Shown here one piece after another: positions 1-8,810 of a stretch of DNA of 64,000 nucleotides. The DNA comes from Candidatus Fluviicola riflensis (GTDB lineage: Bacteria > Bacteroidota > Bacteroidia > Flavobacteriales_D > Crocinitomicaceae). The stretch covers positions 718,501 to 782,500 of the forward strand of contig CP022585.1 of NCBI GenBank assembly GCA_002243285.1. The letters are read 5' to 3'. The stretch's first letter is position 1; each line of letters begins with the position of its first letter. The notes under the pieces are model-generated. The model was not told the origin of the DNA. It made no database searches and worked only from the letters and a program-made list of their open reading frames with translations. The translations under genes and the position numbers were made by a program.

Positions 1-476
1 ATCGGAAATTGCTCGTGAAGCCGTTCCATGTATTCATCACGATAAGTTTTTGCGAGTATTGATGCAGCTGCAATAGACTGATAAATTTCGTCACCTTTGA
101 TAATTGCATGGGCGGTAAAGCTTCCGTTTTTCAATAGATGATTACCATCTATGAGTAATTCATGTGGCATTGGTTGTAATTCTGCAGCTGCGCGATACAT
201 GGCTGTAAGGCTGGCTTGTAAAATGTTGATGGACTCGATTTCCCGTTCCGAAACGAAACACACCTGGTAACTGATTGCCACTTCTTCAATGATCGGGCGA
301 AGCAAATCACGTTGTTTTGTTGTTAGTTTTTTGGAATCATTTAAAAGAGGATGTGAAAAACCGGAAGGCAAAATAACGGCTGCTGCAACTACCGGGCCGG
401 CCAAACAGCCTCTGCCAGCTTCGTCACAGCCAGCTTCAACGATTCCCGGAGTCCTGAACGGTAATAATTCTGCCAT
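1..476 (-). CDS. rnhB: Ribonuclease HII, 3' end outside the window
   Basis: The reverse strand from the ATG at 476 reads about 158 codons without a stop and runs off the window, so the C-terminus is missing. It removes RNA from RNA:DNA hybrids in the cytoplasm. Near the N-terminus is the family signature [19 protein letters not shown], with the metal-binding Asp-Glu pair, followed by NDSKKL, and later DGNHLL and a KGDE...[12 protein letters not shown] block, all in the usual RNase HII order. A type 2 RNase H normally has about 200 residues, so roughly three quarters is present. It is divergent from the small secreted-protein gene at 567. The identification is firm. Confidence 0.95.
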   Translation of the reverse strand, partial: MAELLPFRTPGIVEAGCDEAGRGCLAGPVVAAAVILPSGFSHPLLNDSKKLTTKQRDLLRPIIEEVAISYQVCFVSEREIESINILQASLTAMYRAAAELQPMPHELLIDGNHLLKNGSFTAHAIIKGDEIYQSIAAASILAKTYRDEYMERLHEQFP

Positions 477-500
477 GGACAAATATTGGCAAAATTCTTG

Positions 501-508
501 TATCTTTC
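501..508 (+). promoter_or_regulatory. Possible -7 promoter box
   Basis: TATCTTTC matches the Bacteroidetes -7 consensus TAnnTTTG at 7 of 8 positions and lies 59 bases before the start of the small secreted protein. No convincing -33 element was found, so this is tentative. Confidence 0.35.
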
Positions 509-566
509 AACCTCGAAACAACTTTCTTAAACACATTTACGTTTAAGAGTAAAAGAAACCAGGATT

Positions 567-926
567 ATGAAAAAGATATTACTTGCATTGGTAGTGATGT
601 TGGCAACGTTTGCAGCATCTGCGCAAAAATCGGCGGCACTTTCTGCTAAAGCGCTTGAATCCGGAAAATCAACCGGTACGTATGTTTTTGTAATGCCTTC
701 CGATCTCACTACCGCACAGGTTGATGAAGTGAAAGGTTACTACAAACAATACTTCACTGTAAATTACAATCAGGTAAAGCACGAAGCAACGTTGGTATTG
801 CTTGAGGATAAAGAAATGAACAAGCGCGTTATCCTGCGTTTTTTGTCAGCAGTTGGAACACGTACGGTGAATGTTGACGGTACGGAGAAAACATTGGAAG
901 AATTTTTCGATAACGATTTGAAATAA
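567..926 (+). CDS. Small secreted protein of unknown function
   Basis: A 119-residue protein that starts with a clear signal peptide: basic MKK, a hydrophobic stretch and an A-S-A-Q cleavage region near residue 20. The mature part is about 100 residues with no cysteine and mixed charge, and contains no motif I recognise. It probably goes to the periplasm or cell surface. It stands alone, with rnhB divergent on the left and a strong terminator 25 bases after its stop, so it is a monocistronic unit. Such short exported proteins are common in Flavobacteriia. The coding call is good because the signal peptide, promoter-like box and terminator agree, but the function is unknown. Confidence 0.8.
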   Translation: MKKILLALVVMLATFAASAQKSAALSAKALESGKSTGTYVFVMPSDLTTAQVDEVKGYYKQYFTVNYNQVKHEATLVLLEDKEMNKRVILRFLSAVGTRTVNVDGTEKTLEEFFDNDLK

Positions 927-951
927 TCGGTTAGATAGAACCTTAAGTAAG

Positions 952-981
952 GCCCGGACGTTAAAATGTCCGGGCTTTTTT
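952..981 (+). terminator. Intrinsic terminator of the small secreted protein gene
   Basis: GCCCGGAC (952-959) pairs perfectly with GTCCGGGC (968-975) across an 8-base loop and is followed directly by a T run. It lies 25 bases after the stop codon at 926. Confidence 0.92.
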
Positions 982-1113
982 GTTTGTATCGGATTTCCGA
1001 TTGATGCAGAACTACTCAGATTTTTATGTGTACGGACCGATCAGCTACTTTCTACAAGAGTTGTTGGTTACTCAAAGGGCTAATAACCGCACTGTTCGAT
1101 TAATCCATTTGTC

Positions 1114-1266
1114 TGCCCCGTAGGGACAAAACATTTTAGATATAACATCGACAAGATACAGTTACCCAATAGGGGTAAGACATTTATAGTTTATGATTGT
1201 CCTACCCCTATGGGGTAGATATGGAGAGGTGTCTGTTGTGTTACGATATTTCGTCCCTACGGGACA
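1114..1266. repeat. Nested inverted-repeat element (REP/MITE-like)
   Basis: The 480-base gap between 926 and 1405 has no gene; this element fills its centre. The outer arms are 1114-1130 and 1249-1266, each around the core TCCCGTAGGGA or its complement (the left arm has a C for the first T). The inner arms are 1163-1182 and 1198-1217, 20 bases each with two mismatches and a 15-base spacer, around the core TAGGGGTA. Both cores are themselves nearly palindromic. The two arm pairs share one centre, so the whole could fold into one long branched hairpin. No target-site duplication was noted. It resembles repetitive extragenic palindromes, but its copy number cannot be seen here. Confidence 0.7.
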
Positions 1267-1353
1267 GTACGTAAGTATCAATGATCCTGACAAGGATAAG
1301 TAATCAATGAACTATATCTGTGTCGTGAAATTATATCGGATGAAAATTGAACA

Positions 1354-1384
1354 CAAAAAAAGGGCCCGCTGTATGCGAGCCCTT
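1354..1384 (-). terminator. Intrinsic terminator of the T9SS cargo gene
   Basis: On the reverse strand AAGGGCTCGC and GCGGGCCCTT pair (one mismatch) across a 5-base loop, followed by seven T. It lies about 22 bases downstream of the stop of the gene at 1406-3799. Confidence 0.85.
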
Positions 1385-1405
1385 CTGTATCAAAAATCGA
1401 TTTTA

Positions 1406-3799
1406 TTATTGTTTCGCAACCGAAGAAACGATTGTTCGTTCAGTTGTTTGGATCACTACTTTGTAGATTCCTTTCGCCAAATGACGCATGTCTGTTGTAA
1501 AGACATTGTCAGATTTGGTCAATTCGGTAATGAATCGGCCTGAAGCATCCAATAGGGAAACTTTCGTAATGGTTCCTTTAGTCGCTTCGATAGCTAAGAA
1601 ATCAACTACCGGATTCGGGTAGATAACCACGCCGTAGTCAGCCAATTCAGAAATTCCTGTCACATCTTCTCCTACAGTAACACTGCTTGAAGTAACGAAA
1701 CAACCGTTTGCATCTGTAATGGTAACGTTGTAATCACCAGGAGATAATCCTGTAGCAGGATTTGTTGTACTACCGTCACTCCACAAATATGAGTAAGGAG
1801 CTGTTCCACCAGCTGGCGTTGCAGTAGCTGTTCCGTCATTACAGTTCGGGCATGTTTCGTCTGTAGCCGTAGCTGAAGTTGTAAGTACAGCCGGCTCTGA
1901 AATAGTCAAATTGACCACAGTTGCCTGACAAAATGCAGAGTCAGTAATAGTTACCGAATAAGTACCCGCTACAGCTGTAAGCGTTTGGTTCATAGAACCG
2001 TCAGACCATATAATGTCATAGCTTGGAGTTCCTCCCTGGATATCGATAGCAATGCTTCCGGTTCCACCGTTACACAAAGCGTCAATGATTGTATCCATGG
2101 TTGCAGTCGGTGCATTCGGATTAGAGATCACAACCGAATCGGTGAAACTACAGTAACCATTATCCATTGTATAGGTGTAAACACCTGCTGGTAAACCTGA
2201 GATAGAATCGTTTGTTGAATTGTCTTCCCAAAGTACGGTATACCCCGGATCAAGACTTAAAACAGCAGTACCGTCACTTTGATTGCAACCGGCTTGTGTT
2301 GAATTTGCAAGCGAGCCGCCTGTTTCACCTACACACAAGTTAAAGTTTGGCCAGATAGCAAATGGTTTAGCAAAACCTGCACCAAATGATTCAACCGGAG
2401 AGAAAACCCCTGCGCCGTTCGGATTAGTAGGCCATGTAACATACATACTATTTGGAGTATAGATGGTGTTTGTATTTCCTAAAGTGAGAGTAGAATCAAA
2501 TTCAATTGCGAAGAACGCATATTTTCCTGCCGGGAAATTCAGAATACCACTGCTGATCGGCATTGTATACAAACGAGCTGAGTCATCAGGATAAGCCAAT
2601 GTATCCGTCAATGCAAAAAGGGTTGTAGGAACGCCAGCTCCATCCGTGTTATAGATAGCACAGGCAATAGGCTCACCGGTATAACCTGCTGTCATATACG
2701 CAGAAACGGATTCTACATCAACTGCTGTTTCAAAATTAAATGTCTGCCCAACCAAGCCACCGTTTCCGGCACCAATACCGAGACTTCCGACTACAGTACC
2801 ATCATCACGACGCATCAAATACGGATCAACAACAAGGCTGATCGGGTCCATAACTGTATCGTTGGCTGTTTCTTGATCTGCTGTAGTCATAATCGGGTAG
2901 AACTTAAACGTATAAGTCCCGTCTACCGTAGCAGCGTAGTTGATTGTTGCAGCAAGTGTTGCAGCAGAAGCAAGGGAAGGAGTCGCTGCACTTTGTACGT
3001 CATCAATCTCGGTTCCGTTCACAAATACTTTGCAGCCCAGCTGAACATTCGTTGCGGCAAGGTTTCCCTGGTTAAAAATACTTCCTTTTAATAGGATATT
3101 CTGTGCAGTTGTAAGCTGATCAGCGGGAGCTACAGTGTATTCACTATGACTTACACTTCCGTTTACCACTTGCAGATCGTTGTCTACTATGACCCGAACA
3201 ACTACATCGTCGATCAACAACAGGAATTTATCCGTGGAATTATTTCTGAAACCGATGTACACAGTTTGCCCTGCATAGGCTGCAAGTGAAACCTGATGAG
3301 CAGTCCAGGTTGTATTTTCAGCAGCGGTACTAAAGATAACCGTTGAATTGGTGATTTGATTCCCGATAACACCTGTTCCGCCGGTTGGCACGGTAGGATC
3401 AACCATAACACGGACTTCATAACCATCACGATACAATGGATCATACGTTACAGCATTCCAATCCAAAAAGGTATTAGGTTGTATAGCAACAGCAGGTGTC
3501 CACATCCAGTCATCAGCTGTACCGGCTGGAGTATACCATGATGTACTGAAAGCAGCAGAGTCCGCAACGCTAAAGTTAAAGTCTTCACGACGTTCCCACG
3601 GTTCGTTTACGTAAGAAACGTTTGCTGACGGAGTTCCATTGTCCACATTGCGTAATAACCATCCCGGAGCAAAAGTGTATGTACCTGCACCACCGGCAGT
3701 AGGGCCACTTATTCCATCAAAGTCTTCACTAAAGATCGTTTGTGCTTTTGCCGACAAAACAGTCACCAAAGCAATAGAAAAGAGTATTAGTTTTTTCAT
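1406..3799 (-). CDS. T9SS-exported surface protein with choice-of-anchor J-like domain and SprB repeats
   Basis: A 797-residue exported protein. Residues 1-20 form a signal peptide ending A-K-A-Q. Residues about 20-205 resemble the cleaved-adhesin / choice-of-anchor J beta-sandwich (FSEDFDG start, WMWTPA, GFRNNSTD). Residues about 205-325 look like an Ig-like module. Near residues 500-735 are three SprB-type repeats with the GGTxPYxYxWSDGS...AGxYxVTITD pattern. The last ~75 residues are a type A T9SS sorting domain (VVIYPNPV ... LAKGIYKVVIQT). It should cross the outer membrane through the T9SS and be attached to the surface or released. PorU and PorV, which process such cargo, are encoded at 25-31 kb. 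The ligand is unknown. The gene is a single unit with its own terminator. Confidence 0.88.
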   Translation of the reverse strand: MKKLILFSIALVTVLSAKAQTIFSEDFDGISGPTAGGAGTYTFAPGWLLRNVDNGTPSANVSYVNEPWERREDFNFSVADSAAFSTSWYTPAGTADDWMWTPAVAIQPNTFLDWNAVTYDPLYRDGYEVRVMVDPTVPTGGTGVIGNQITNSTVIFSTAAENTTWTAHQVSLAAYAGQTVYIGFRNNSTDKFLLLIDDVVVRVIVDNDLQVVNGSVSHSEYTVAPADQLTTAQNILLKGSIFNQGNLAATNVQLGCKVFVNGTEIDDVQSAATPSLASAATLAATINYAATVDGTYTFKFYPIMTTADQETANDTVMDPISLVVDPYLMRRDDGTVVGSLGIGAGNGGLVGQTFNFETAVDVESVSAYMTAGYTGEPIACAIYNTDGAGVPTTLFALTDTLAYPDDSARLYTMPISSGILNFPAGKYAFFAIEFDSTLTLGNTNTIYTPNSMYVTWPTNPNGAGVFSPVESFGAGFAKPFAIWPNFNLCVGETGGSLANSTQAGCNQSDGTAVLSLDPGYTVLWEDNSTNDSISGLPAGVYTYTMDNGYCSFTDSVVISNPNAPTATMDTIIDALCNGGTGSIAIDIQGGTPSYDIIWSDGSMNQTLTAVAGTYSVTITDSAFCQATVVNLTISEPAVLTTSATATDETCPNCNDGTATATPAGGTAPYSYLWSDGSTTNPATGLSPGDYNVTITDANGCFVTSSSVTVGEDVTGISELADYGVVIYPNPVVDFLAIEATKGTITKVSLLDASGRFITELTKSDNVFTTDMRHLAKGIYKVVIQTTERTIVSSVAKQ

Positions 3800-3905
3800 A
3801 AAGTAGTGTAAATTTTAAGCAAATGTATGACATATAAGATTCCTATCAAAATTCATTCATCGAACTTTTGAGATAATTCATCTGCTGGTGGCGTTTATTC
3901 AGAAA

Positions 3906-3934
3906 CAAAAAAAGGCACCCCTTGGAGTGCCTTT
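3906..3934 (-). terminator. Intrinsic terminator of fadE
   Basis: On the reverse strand AAAGGCAC and GTGCCTTT flank a short CTCCAAGGG-type loop, followed by seven T. It lies about 19 bases after the fadE stop at 3953. Confidence 0.88.
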
Positions 3935-3952
3935 GAGAATATATCGTTTTAG

Positions 3953-5731
3953 TTAAAGTGTATAAACGTTTGCTGCAATTAGTTGTTGTGCAATTTCCTG
4001 GCGCATGGTTTTCGGATTGATCGGATTGGTTTTCGTAAATCGTTTTAACCCGGTAAGCATCATCCGTGCTTCGTCACCTTCGGCAAATGACAAGATAGCG
4101 TCTTTTCCTGCTTTGGCGATGCGATCTGCCGTATCGTAGAAATACGTTTTGGCAATGGCTATTTGAACACTCGCGGCAGCTTCACCTTTTTCGGCTATGA
4201 GCTTTTCAACGCGTAATAAAACCGATTCGGCCTGATAGGTCCAGCAAATCAGATCTGCCACGTTCATCAATACTTCCTGTTCTTTTGAAAGCGTTTGCAT
4301 CAGTTTTTGTACTGCAGATCCTGCCACCATCAAAATGGTTTTTTTGAATCCGCTCAATGCTTGTCTTTCTGCGGCTAAAGCGCCTTCGGGAAGTTCTGTC
4401 ATTTCAGGAATACTCATGAGTTCTCCTGCTATTTTCATAGCCGGCCCCATCAAATCCAATTCACCTTTCATGGCTCTACGCAGCAACATATCTACGATCA
4501 GCATGCGGTTGATTTCGTTTGTTCCTTCGAAAATACGGTTGATGCGTGAGTCGCGGTAAGAACGTTCCACCGGCGATTCTGCTGAATAACCCATCCCTCC
4601 ATAAATTTGAACGGCCTCATCAGCAACATAATCGAGGCATTCAGATCCTGCGACTTTAATAATAGCGCACTCGGCGGCAAATTCTTCAATACCTTTTAAC
4701 GTAGCGGGACCTTTTTCCATTCCGCCTGCAATGAGCGCAGCTATGGCATCGTCAATATTTTGTCCGGCCCTGTACAGAGCAGATTCCATTACGTAAATAC
4801 GAATGGCCTGTTCAGCGAGTTTGTAGCGAATAGCGCCGTATTTTGAAATCGACCGGCCGAATTGTTCGCGTTCATTGGCATAGCCGATGCTATCATTGAT
4901 CGTTTGTTTAGAGCCGCCTAAAACACCTGCGCCCAATTTAATTCGACCGATATTAAGAATATTCAGTGCGATTTTAAATCCGTTTTCGCGCTCCGAAAGC
5001 ATATTTTCTGCCGGAACTTTTACGTTGTTGAAGAAAATCTGGCGAGTCGAAGAACCTTTGATTCCCATTTTCTTTTCCTCGGGATTCAGGCTGATTCCTT
5101 CACTTTTGGCTTCTACCAGGAAAGCGGTCAGGTTTTTATCATCACCGATTTTGGCAAAAACAGTCAGTAAATCTGCAAAGCCGCCATTGGTGATCCACAT
5201 TTTTTGTCCTTCCAATGTATAATAAGTGCCGTCGGCTGAAAGTGTGGCTTTTGTTTTTCCGGAGTTGGCATCCGAACCTGCACTTGGTTCTGTGAGGCAA
5301 TAAGCAGCTTTCCATTCACCCGAAGCCAATTTGGGAATGTATTTTTCCTTTTGCGCTTCATTTCCGTAATAAAGCAGGGGCAACGTTCCGATTCCGGTGT
5401 GCGCACCATAAGCAACAGAAAATGAATGTCCTTTTCCCAAATGTTCGGTAGCCAGTAGCGACGTTTTAAAGTCAACACCCATTCCGCCCAATTCTACCGG
5501 AACAGACATGCCTAAAACGCCTAATTCTCCCGCTTTTTCGAGTAATGAAGGCATCAATCCTTCTTCCATTTTATCAATGCGTTCCAGAACAGGTGTGATT
5601 TCCTGCAGAATAAATTCATCGCAGGTTTGCGCAATCATTTGCTGTTCTTCCGACCATTCTTCTGGTGTAAAAATGTCCTGATGAGCGACGTCTCTGATGA
5701 TAAATTCGCCTCCTTTAATTGGTGTTGACAT
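3953..5731 (-). CDS. fadE: Acyl-CoA dehydrogenase, FadE type of FadNAE sets
   Basis: A 592-residue flavoenzyme that makes the first oxidation of beta-oxidation (acyl-CoA to trans-2-enoyl-CoA). The N-terminal and middle domains carry LTEPSAGSDA, the FAD/substrate loop, near residue 148. MWITNGG follows, then YGGMGYSAE and an EGTNEI segment with the probable catalytic Glu. A C-terminal extension of about 170 residues gives the length of the B. subtilis FadE / VLCAD-like group (about 590) rather than short-chain enzymes (about 380). The thiolase and FadN-type partners follow at 7.5-11.2 kb on the same strand, separated only by an opposite-strand kinase. A palindrome-rich upstream region and a clean terminator indicate a separate transcript. 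The enzyme class is certain; chain-length preference is inferred. Confidence 0.9.
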   Translation of the reverse strand: MSTPIKGGEFIIRDVAHQDIFTPEEWSEEQQMIAQTCDEFILQEITPVLERIDKMEEGLMPSLLEKAGELGVLGMSVPVELGGMGVDFKTSLLATEHLGKGHSFSVAYGAHTGIGTLPLLYYGNEAQKEKYIPKLASGEWKAAYCLTEPSAGSDANSGKTKATLSADGTYYTLEGQKMWITNGGFADLLTVFAKIGDDKNLTAFLVEAKSEGISLNPEEKKMGIKGSSTRQIFFNNVKVPAENMLSERENGFKIALNILNIGRIKLGAGVLGGSKQTINDSIGYANEREQFGRSISKYGAIRYKLAEQAIRIYVMESALYRAGQNIDDAIAALIAGGMEKGPATLKGIEEFAAECAIIKVAGSECLDYVADEAVQIYGGMGYSAESPVERSYRDSRINRIFEGTNEINRMLIVDMLLRRAMKGELDLMGPAMKIAGELMSIPEMTELPEGALAAERQALSGFKKTILMVAGSAVQKLMQTLSKEQEVLMNVADLICWTYQAESVLLRVEKLIAEKGEAAASVQIAIAKTYFYDTADRIAKAGKDAILSFAEGDEARMMLTGLKRFTKTNPINPKTMRQEIAQQLIAANVYTL

Positions 5732-6060
5732 AATCGAATCTATTTATGTGTTTCAAACTTACATGTTAAAGTTACTCAAAAAGATATTACTATGCAAGCA
5801 TAATAATATTATTCTTTTTAATTTTACAGAATCTCCTTCTTAGGCATTGATTTATAAGTAGCAAAGTACGAAATGGTGGTTTGTCTCACATTCAGGAATT
5901 GAAAATCCTGCAGACTTTTGAGTGAAATGGCATCTTAATGATACTTGACTGTTAAAAACAATAATGAATTTAAAGAGAAAATAAAGCCATTTAACGATAA
6001 ATATCAACAATTTATCGAATGAATGAATAAAAGTTCTATTTTCGGTAAAACACTAGCAAC
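5732..6060. promoter_or_regulatory. Divergent fadE / histidine kinase intergenic region with palindromes
   Basis: This 329-base gap has no gene. It holds TATGC-AA-GCATA (5791-5802) directly followed by the perfect 12-base palindrome AATAATATTATT (5802-5813), about 60-80 bases upstream of the fadE start. These are candidate operators. TATTTTCG at 6037-6044 is a weak -7-like box before the kinase. A similar palindrome, TATGC-GT-ACATA, lies upstream of the marR gene at 11720-11731. Confidence 0.4.
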
Positions 6061-7557
6061 ATGGCAACTACCAACATCGTTTCTACACTGCAACGATTGA
6101 TTTCCGGAATTGAGGAGAGTATTGTTATCTTTAACGAGAAGGGAGTTATTCTTCATGCTTCGGATCGTTTGTGTGAGTTACTAATGCAAAAAGAACTCGA
6201 AGGCCGATCAATTTTTGAGTTTATAGAAGGGAAATCGGATTCGGTAAAAATGTGGCTGGAAAACTTGACGCACGCTCATTTTAAAGATGTGAAAGTTAAA
6301 ATGATCCGAAATGAAAGTACATTCCCAGCTCGTTTACGCATGGCAGCCTGGTCGGTGAATGATGGTGGTTTTGTAGTGATGGCTTCTATTGTTGACGGTA
6401 CATTTATCGAGCGAAAAAAACGTGATTTACTGCGAAAGACGATTACGATCGAACACCTTTCAAAATCACGGAAGATCAGGAACGGAAAACTGAATGAGGC
6501 GATTTATGAGATTTTGGAGATGTCATCAAAAGCCATGCGGGTAGAACGGGTGAATGCCTGGTTGTTTGATGACACAGCTACTGTAATCAATTGTATCGGT
6601 AATTACGATGCATCGGTTCCGGGATTGGTAGCCCAGGAAAGTCTTCCGAGAATCGATATGCCTAATTATTTCAAGCTGTTTGAAACGGAAAAGATCATTT
6701 TGTCTACCCGTTCCCAAGAGTCGGAAATGACCAAAGAGTTGATGGAATCGTACCTGATTCCCAATGAAATATTTGCCATGATGGATGTTCCGTTGCGGAT
6801 CGAGGGGGAAATAATCGGGGTGATTTGTTTTGAGCAAGTGAAAAAACACCGCGACTGGACGTTGCAGGACCAGAAATTTGGATTGATTGCAGCGCAAATG
6901 GTTTCGTTATCGGTGGAAACCCATAAACGTAAACTCGCGCAGCAGGAATTGGAACGAGCGCTTCGTCAGCAACAGCGGTTGATGGTAGAGACGAATCACC
7001 GGATCAAGAATAATCTGGCAATTACGACCAGTTTGATGCGGATGCAAGCCGATAAATGCAAGGATGATTTTCACCGCAGCCTGATTCTGGATGCTGCAAA
7101 CAGGGTCAATTCCATTGCGGCACTGCATCAGTTACTTTCCGATTCTGAAAATCAACACCGTGTTCATTTTGCAGCTTATGCGAAACAGCTGGTTCAAGGT
7201 CTTCGTGAATCGTTGTCTAATCCAAGTAAGCCGATTCAGCTGGTGACAACGATAAAAGACTGCGAGATCTCCAGTTCATTGGCGATTACCTTAGGGTTGA
7301 TCATCAACGAAACGGTTACCAATTCCTTCAAGCATGCGTTCAGTGATCAACGTGTGGGCATGGTGCGCGTGGATATGGAATTGAATGGCCCGATGGCCCG
7401 TCTGACAATTTCAGATACAGGTAAAGGGTTTTCGTTATCCGAAGCGCATGGCCAGGGATTTGAAATCATAGAAGGATTGGCGCAGCACATTGATGCCAAA
7501 ATGACCACTTCAACCGAAGCCGGATCAATAATCACGTTGGATTTTCGCTTGCGGTAA
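6061..7557 (+). CDS. PAS-GAF sensor histidine kinase of the HisKA_2 / HWE-like type
   Basis: A 498-residue soluble kinase without membrane segments. Residues about 8-110 look like a PAS domain (EESIVIFNEKGVILHASDRLCELL). Residues about 140-290 form a GAF domain. The dimerisation helix carries TNHRIKNNLAITTSLM, with His313 as the probable phosphorylated residue. The C-terminal ATPase domain has NETVTNSFKHAF (N box) and ISDTGKGFS (G box). The HRIKNNL motif defines the HisKA_2 class, which often acts on light, redox or general stress signals. No response regulator lies next to it. It is convergent with fadA (9 bases between stops) and divergent from fadE, so it interrupts the fad cluster. The signal and partner are unknown. 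Confidence 0.88.
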   Translation: MATTNIVSTLQRLISGIEESIVIFNEKGVILHASDRLCELLMQKELEGRSIFEFIEGKSDSVKMWLENLTHAHFKDVKVKMIRNESTFPARLRMAAWSVNDGGFVVMASIVDGTFIERKKRDLLRKTITIEHLSKSRKIRNGKLNEAIYEILEMSSKAMRVERVNAWLFDDTATVINCIGNYDASVPGLVAQESLPRIDMPNYFKLFETEKIILSTRSQESEMTKELMESYLIPNEIFAMMDVPLRIEGEIIGVICFEQVKKHRDWTLQDQKFGLIAAQMVSLSVETHKRKLAQQELERALRQQQRLMVETNHRIKNNLAITTSLMRMQADKCKDDFHRSLILDAANRVNSIAALHQLLSDSENQHRVHFAAYAKQLVQGLRESLSNPSKPIQLVTTIKDCEISSSLAITLGLIINETVTNSFKHAFSDQRVGMVRVDMELNGPMARLTISDTGKGFSLSEAHGQGFEIIEGLAQHIDAKMTTSTEAGSIITLDFRLR

Positions 7558-7566
7558 CAAATTTTA

Positions 7567-8745
7567 TTACTTCAACAACTCAATCACGCCCGCAGCACCT
7601 TGTCCGGTTCCAACACACATGGTGACCACTCCGTACTTTTGATTTCTTCTTCGCAATTCGTTCATGATCTGAACTGTCAGTTTCGCGCCTGTGCATCCGA
7701 GCGGATGTCCGAGTGCAATTGCTCCACCGTTGACATTCACTAATTCAGGATTCAAGCCTGTTTCACGAATCACAGCCAATGATTGCGATGCAAAAGCTTC
7801 GTTCAATTCGAACAGGTTGATGTCGTTCAAGGTCAAACCTGCTGCTTTGATCGCTTTCGGAATAGCTTCCACCGGACCAATTCCCATAATGCGCGGTTCA
7901 ACTCCGACCACAGAATAACTCATCAATCGTGCTATTGGTTCGATGTTGAGTTCTTTGATCATTTTCTCCGACATTACCATTACGAAAGCGGCGCCGTCTG
8001 AAGTTTGGGACGAATTTCCGGCTGTTACTGATCCATCTGCTGCAAATACCGGTCGAAGTTTTCCGAGTCCTTCGAGTGTCGAAGTGCGCGGACCTTCATC
8101 TGTATCTACGATTGCTTTTTTTACCTGTCGTTTTTCCTGTTCATCGAGGAAAATATTTTCTACTTCGATGGGAACAATATCATCTTTGAAACGTCCGGCT
8201 GCAATAGCCGCCAACGCTTTTTCGTTGGAATGGATCGCGAAAGTATCCTGTTCTTCACGGCTAACGCCGTATTGTTTTGCAACGGCTTCGGCTGTCAACC
8301 CCATTCCCCAATACCAGGTCGGATTTTCTTTCCCGGTTTTTGGATTTGGCACAATGCGCCAGCCTCCCATTGCCATCACCGACATCGATTCCACACCTCC
8401 TGCAATAATACAATCGGCCATTCCGGCTTCGATCTTTGCCTGCGCGATAGCAATGGTTTCCAATCCGGAAGAACAATAACGATTCACCGTCATTCCGGGA
8501 ACTTTGTCGGTTTTTAATCCCATTAGTGAGATCATTCTTCCCACATTCAGTCCTTGTTCTGCTTCTGGTGTTGCATTTCCGACAATAACGTCATCCACGC
8601 GATCTTTATCAACCTGTGGAACGGCTTGCATTAAGTGTTCGATTACACGTGCGGCCAAATCGTCGGGTCTGTAAAACCTAAATCCGCCTTTCCCTGCTTT
8701 TCCTACTGCCGATCTGAATCCGGCTACGATATATGCTTTGTTCAT
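7567..8745 (-). CDS. fadA: Acetyl-CoA C-acyltransferase (3-ketoacyl-CoA thiolase)
   Basis: A 392-residue thiolase that cleaves 3-ketoacyl-CoA with CoA to acetyl-CoA and a shortened acyl-CoA, the last beta-oxidation step. Catalytic residues are visible: Cys91 in NRYCSSGLET, His347 in GGAIALGHPLGCTGAK and Cys377 in MCVGTGQGAAG. The length is normal for the degradative thiolases. It lies 65 bases downstream of fadN on the same strand, with a word-repeat hairpin in the gap, and is very probably cotranscribed with marR and fadN. FadA and FadN should form one functional complex or channel, as in FadNAE sets. Confidence 0.94.
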   Translation of the reverse strand: MNKAYIVAGFRSAVGKAGKGGFRFYRPDDLAARVIEHLMQAVPQVDKDRVDDVIVGNATPEAEQGLNVGRMISLMGLKTDKVPGMTVNRYCSSGLETIAIAQAKIEAGMADCIIAGGVESMSVMAMGGWRIVPNPKTGKENPTWYWGMGLTAEAVAKQYGVSREEQDTFAIHSNEKALAAIAAGRFKDDIVPIEVENIFLDEQEKRQVKKAIVDTDEGPRTSTLEGLGKLRPVFAADGSVTAGNSSQTSDGAAFVMVMSEKMIKELNIEPIARLMSYSVVGVEPRIMGIGPVEAIPKAIKAAGLTLNDINLFELNEAFASQSLAVIRETGLNPELVNVNGGAIALGHPLGCTGAKLTVQIMNELRRRNQKYGVVTMCVGTGQGAAGVIELLK

Positions 8746-8765
8746 GTTTCTTTTTTTTAGACTTG

Positions 8766-8797
8766 AGACTGAAAGACTGTAGACCTGTCTTTAGTCT
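8766..8797. repeat. AGACT-word hairpin between fadN and fadA
   Basis: AGACTGAAAGAC (8766-8777) pairs with GTCTTTAGTCT (8787-8797) with one bulged base over a 9-base loop. The flanks continue with the same AGACT/GTCTT words, so the arms look like a degenerate microsatellite folded back on itself. No T run follows on the reverse strand, so it is not a standard terminator. It could act as an mRNA processing or stability element between two operon genes. Confidence 0.5.
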
Positions 8798-8810
8798 TCT
8801 GTCTTTGGTT

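Noticed and set aside
1307..1543. Forward open frame of 78 codons between the repeat element and the T9SS cargo gene
   Set aside because: It runs over the terminator at 1354-1384 and the 3' end of the cargo gene on the other strand; no promoter, no family features, and composition of a shadow frame.
7943..8479. 178-codon forward frame opposite fadA
   Set aside because: It is the antisense of a well supported thiolase gene; no ribosome-binding site or domain, so a shadow.
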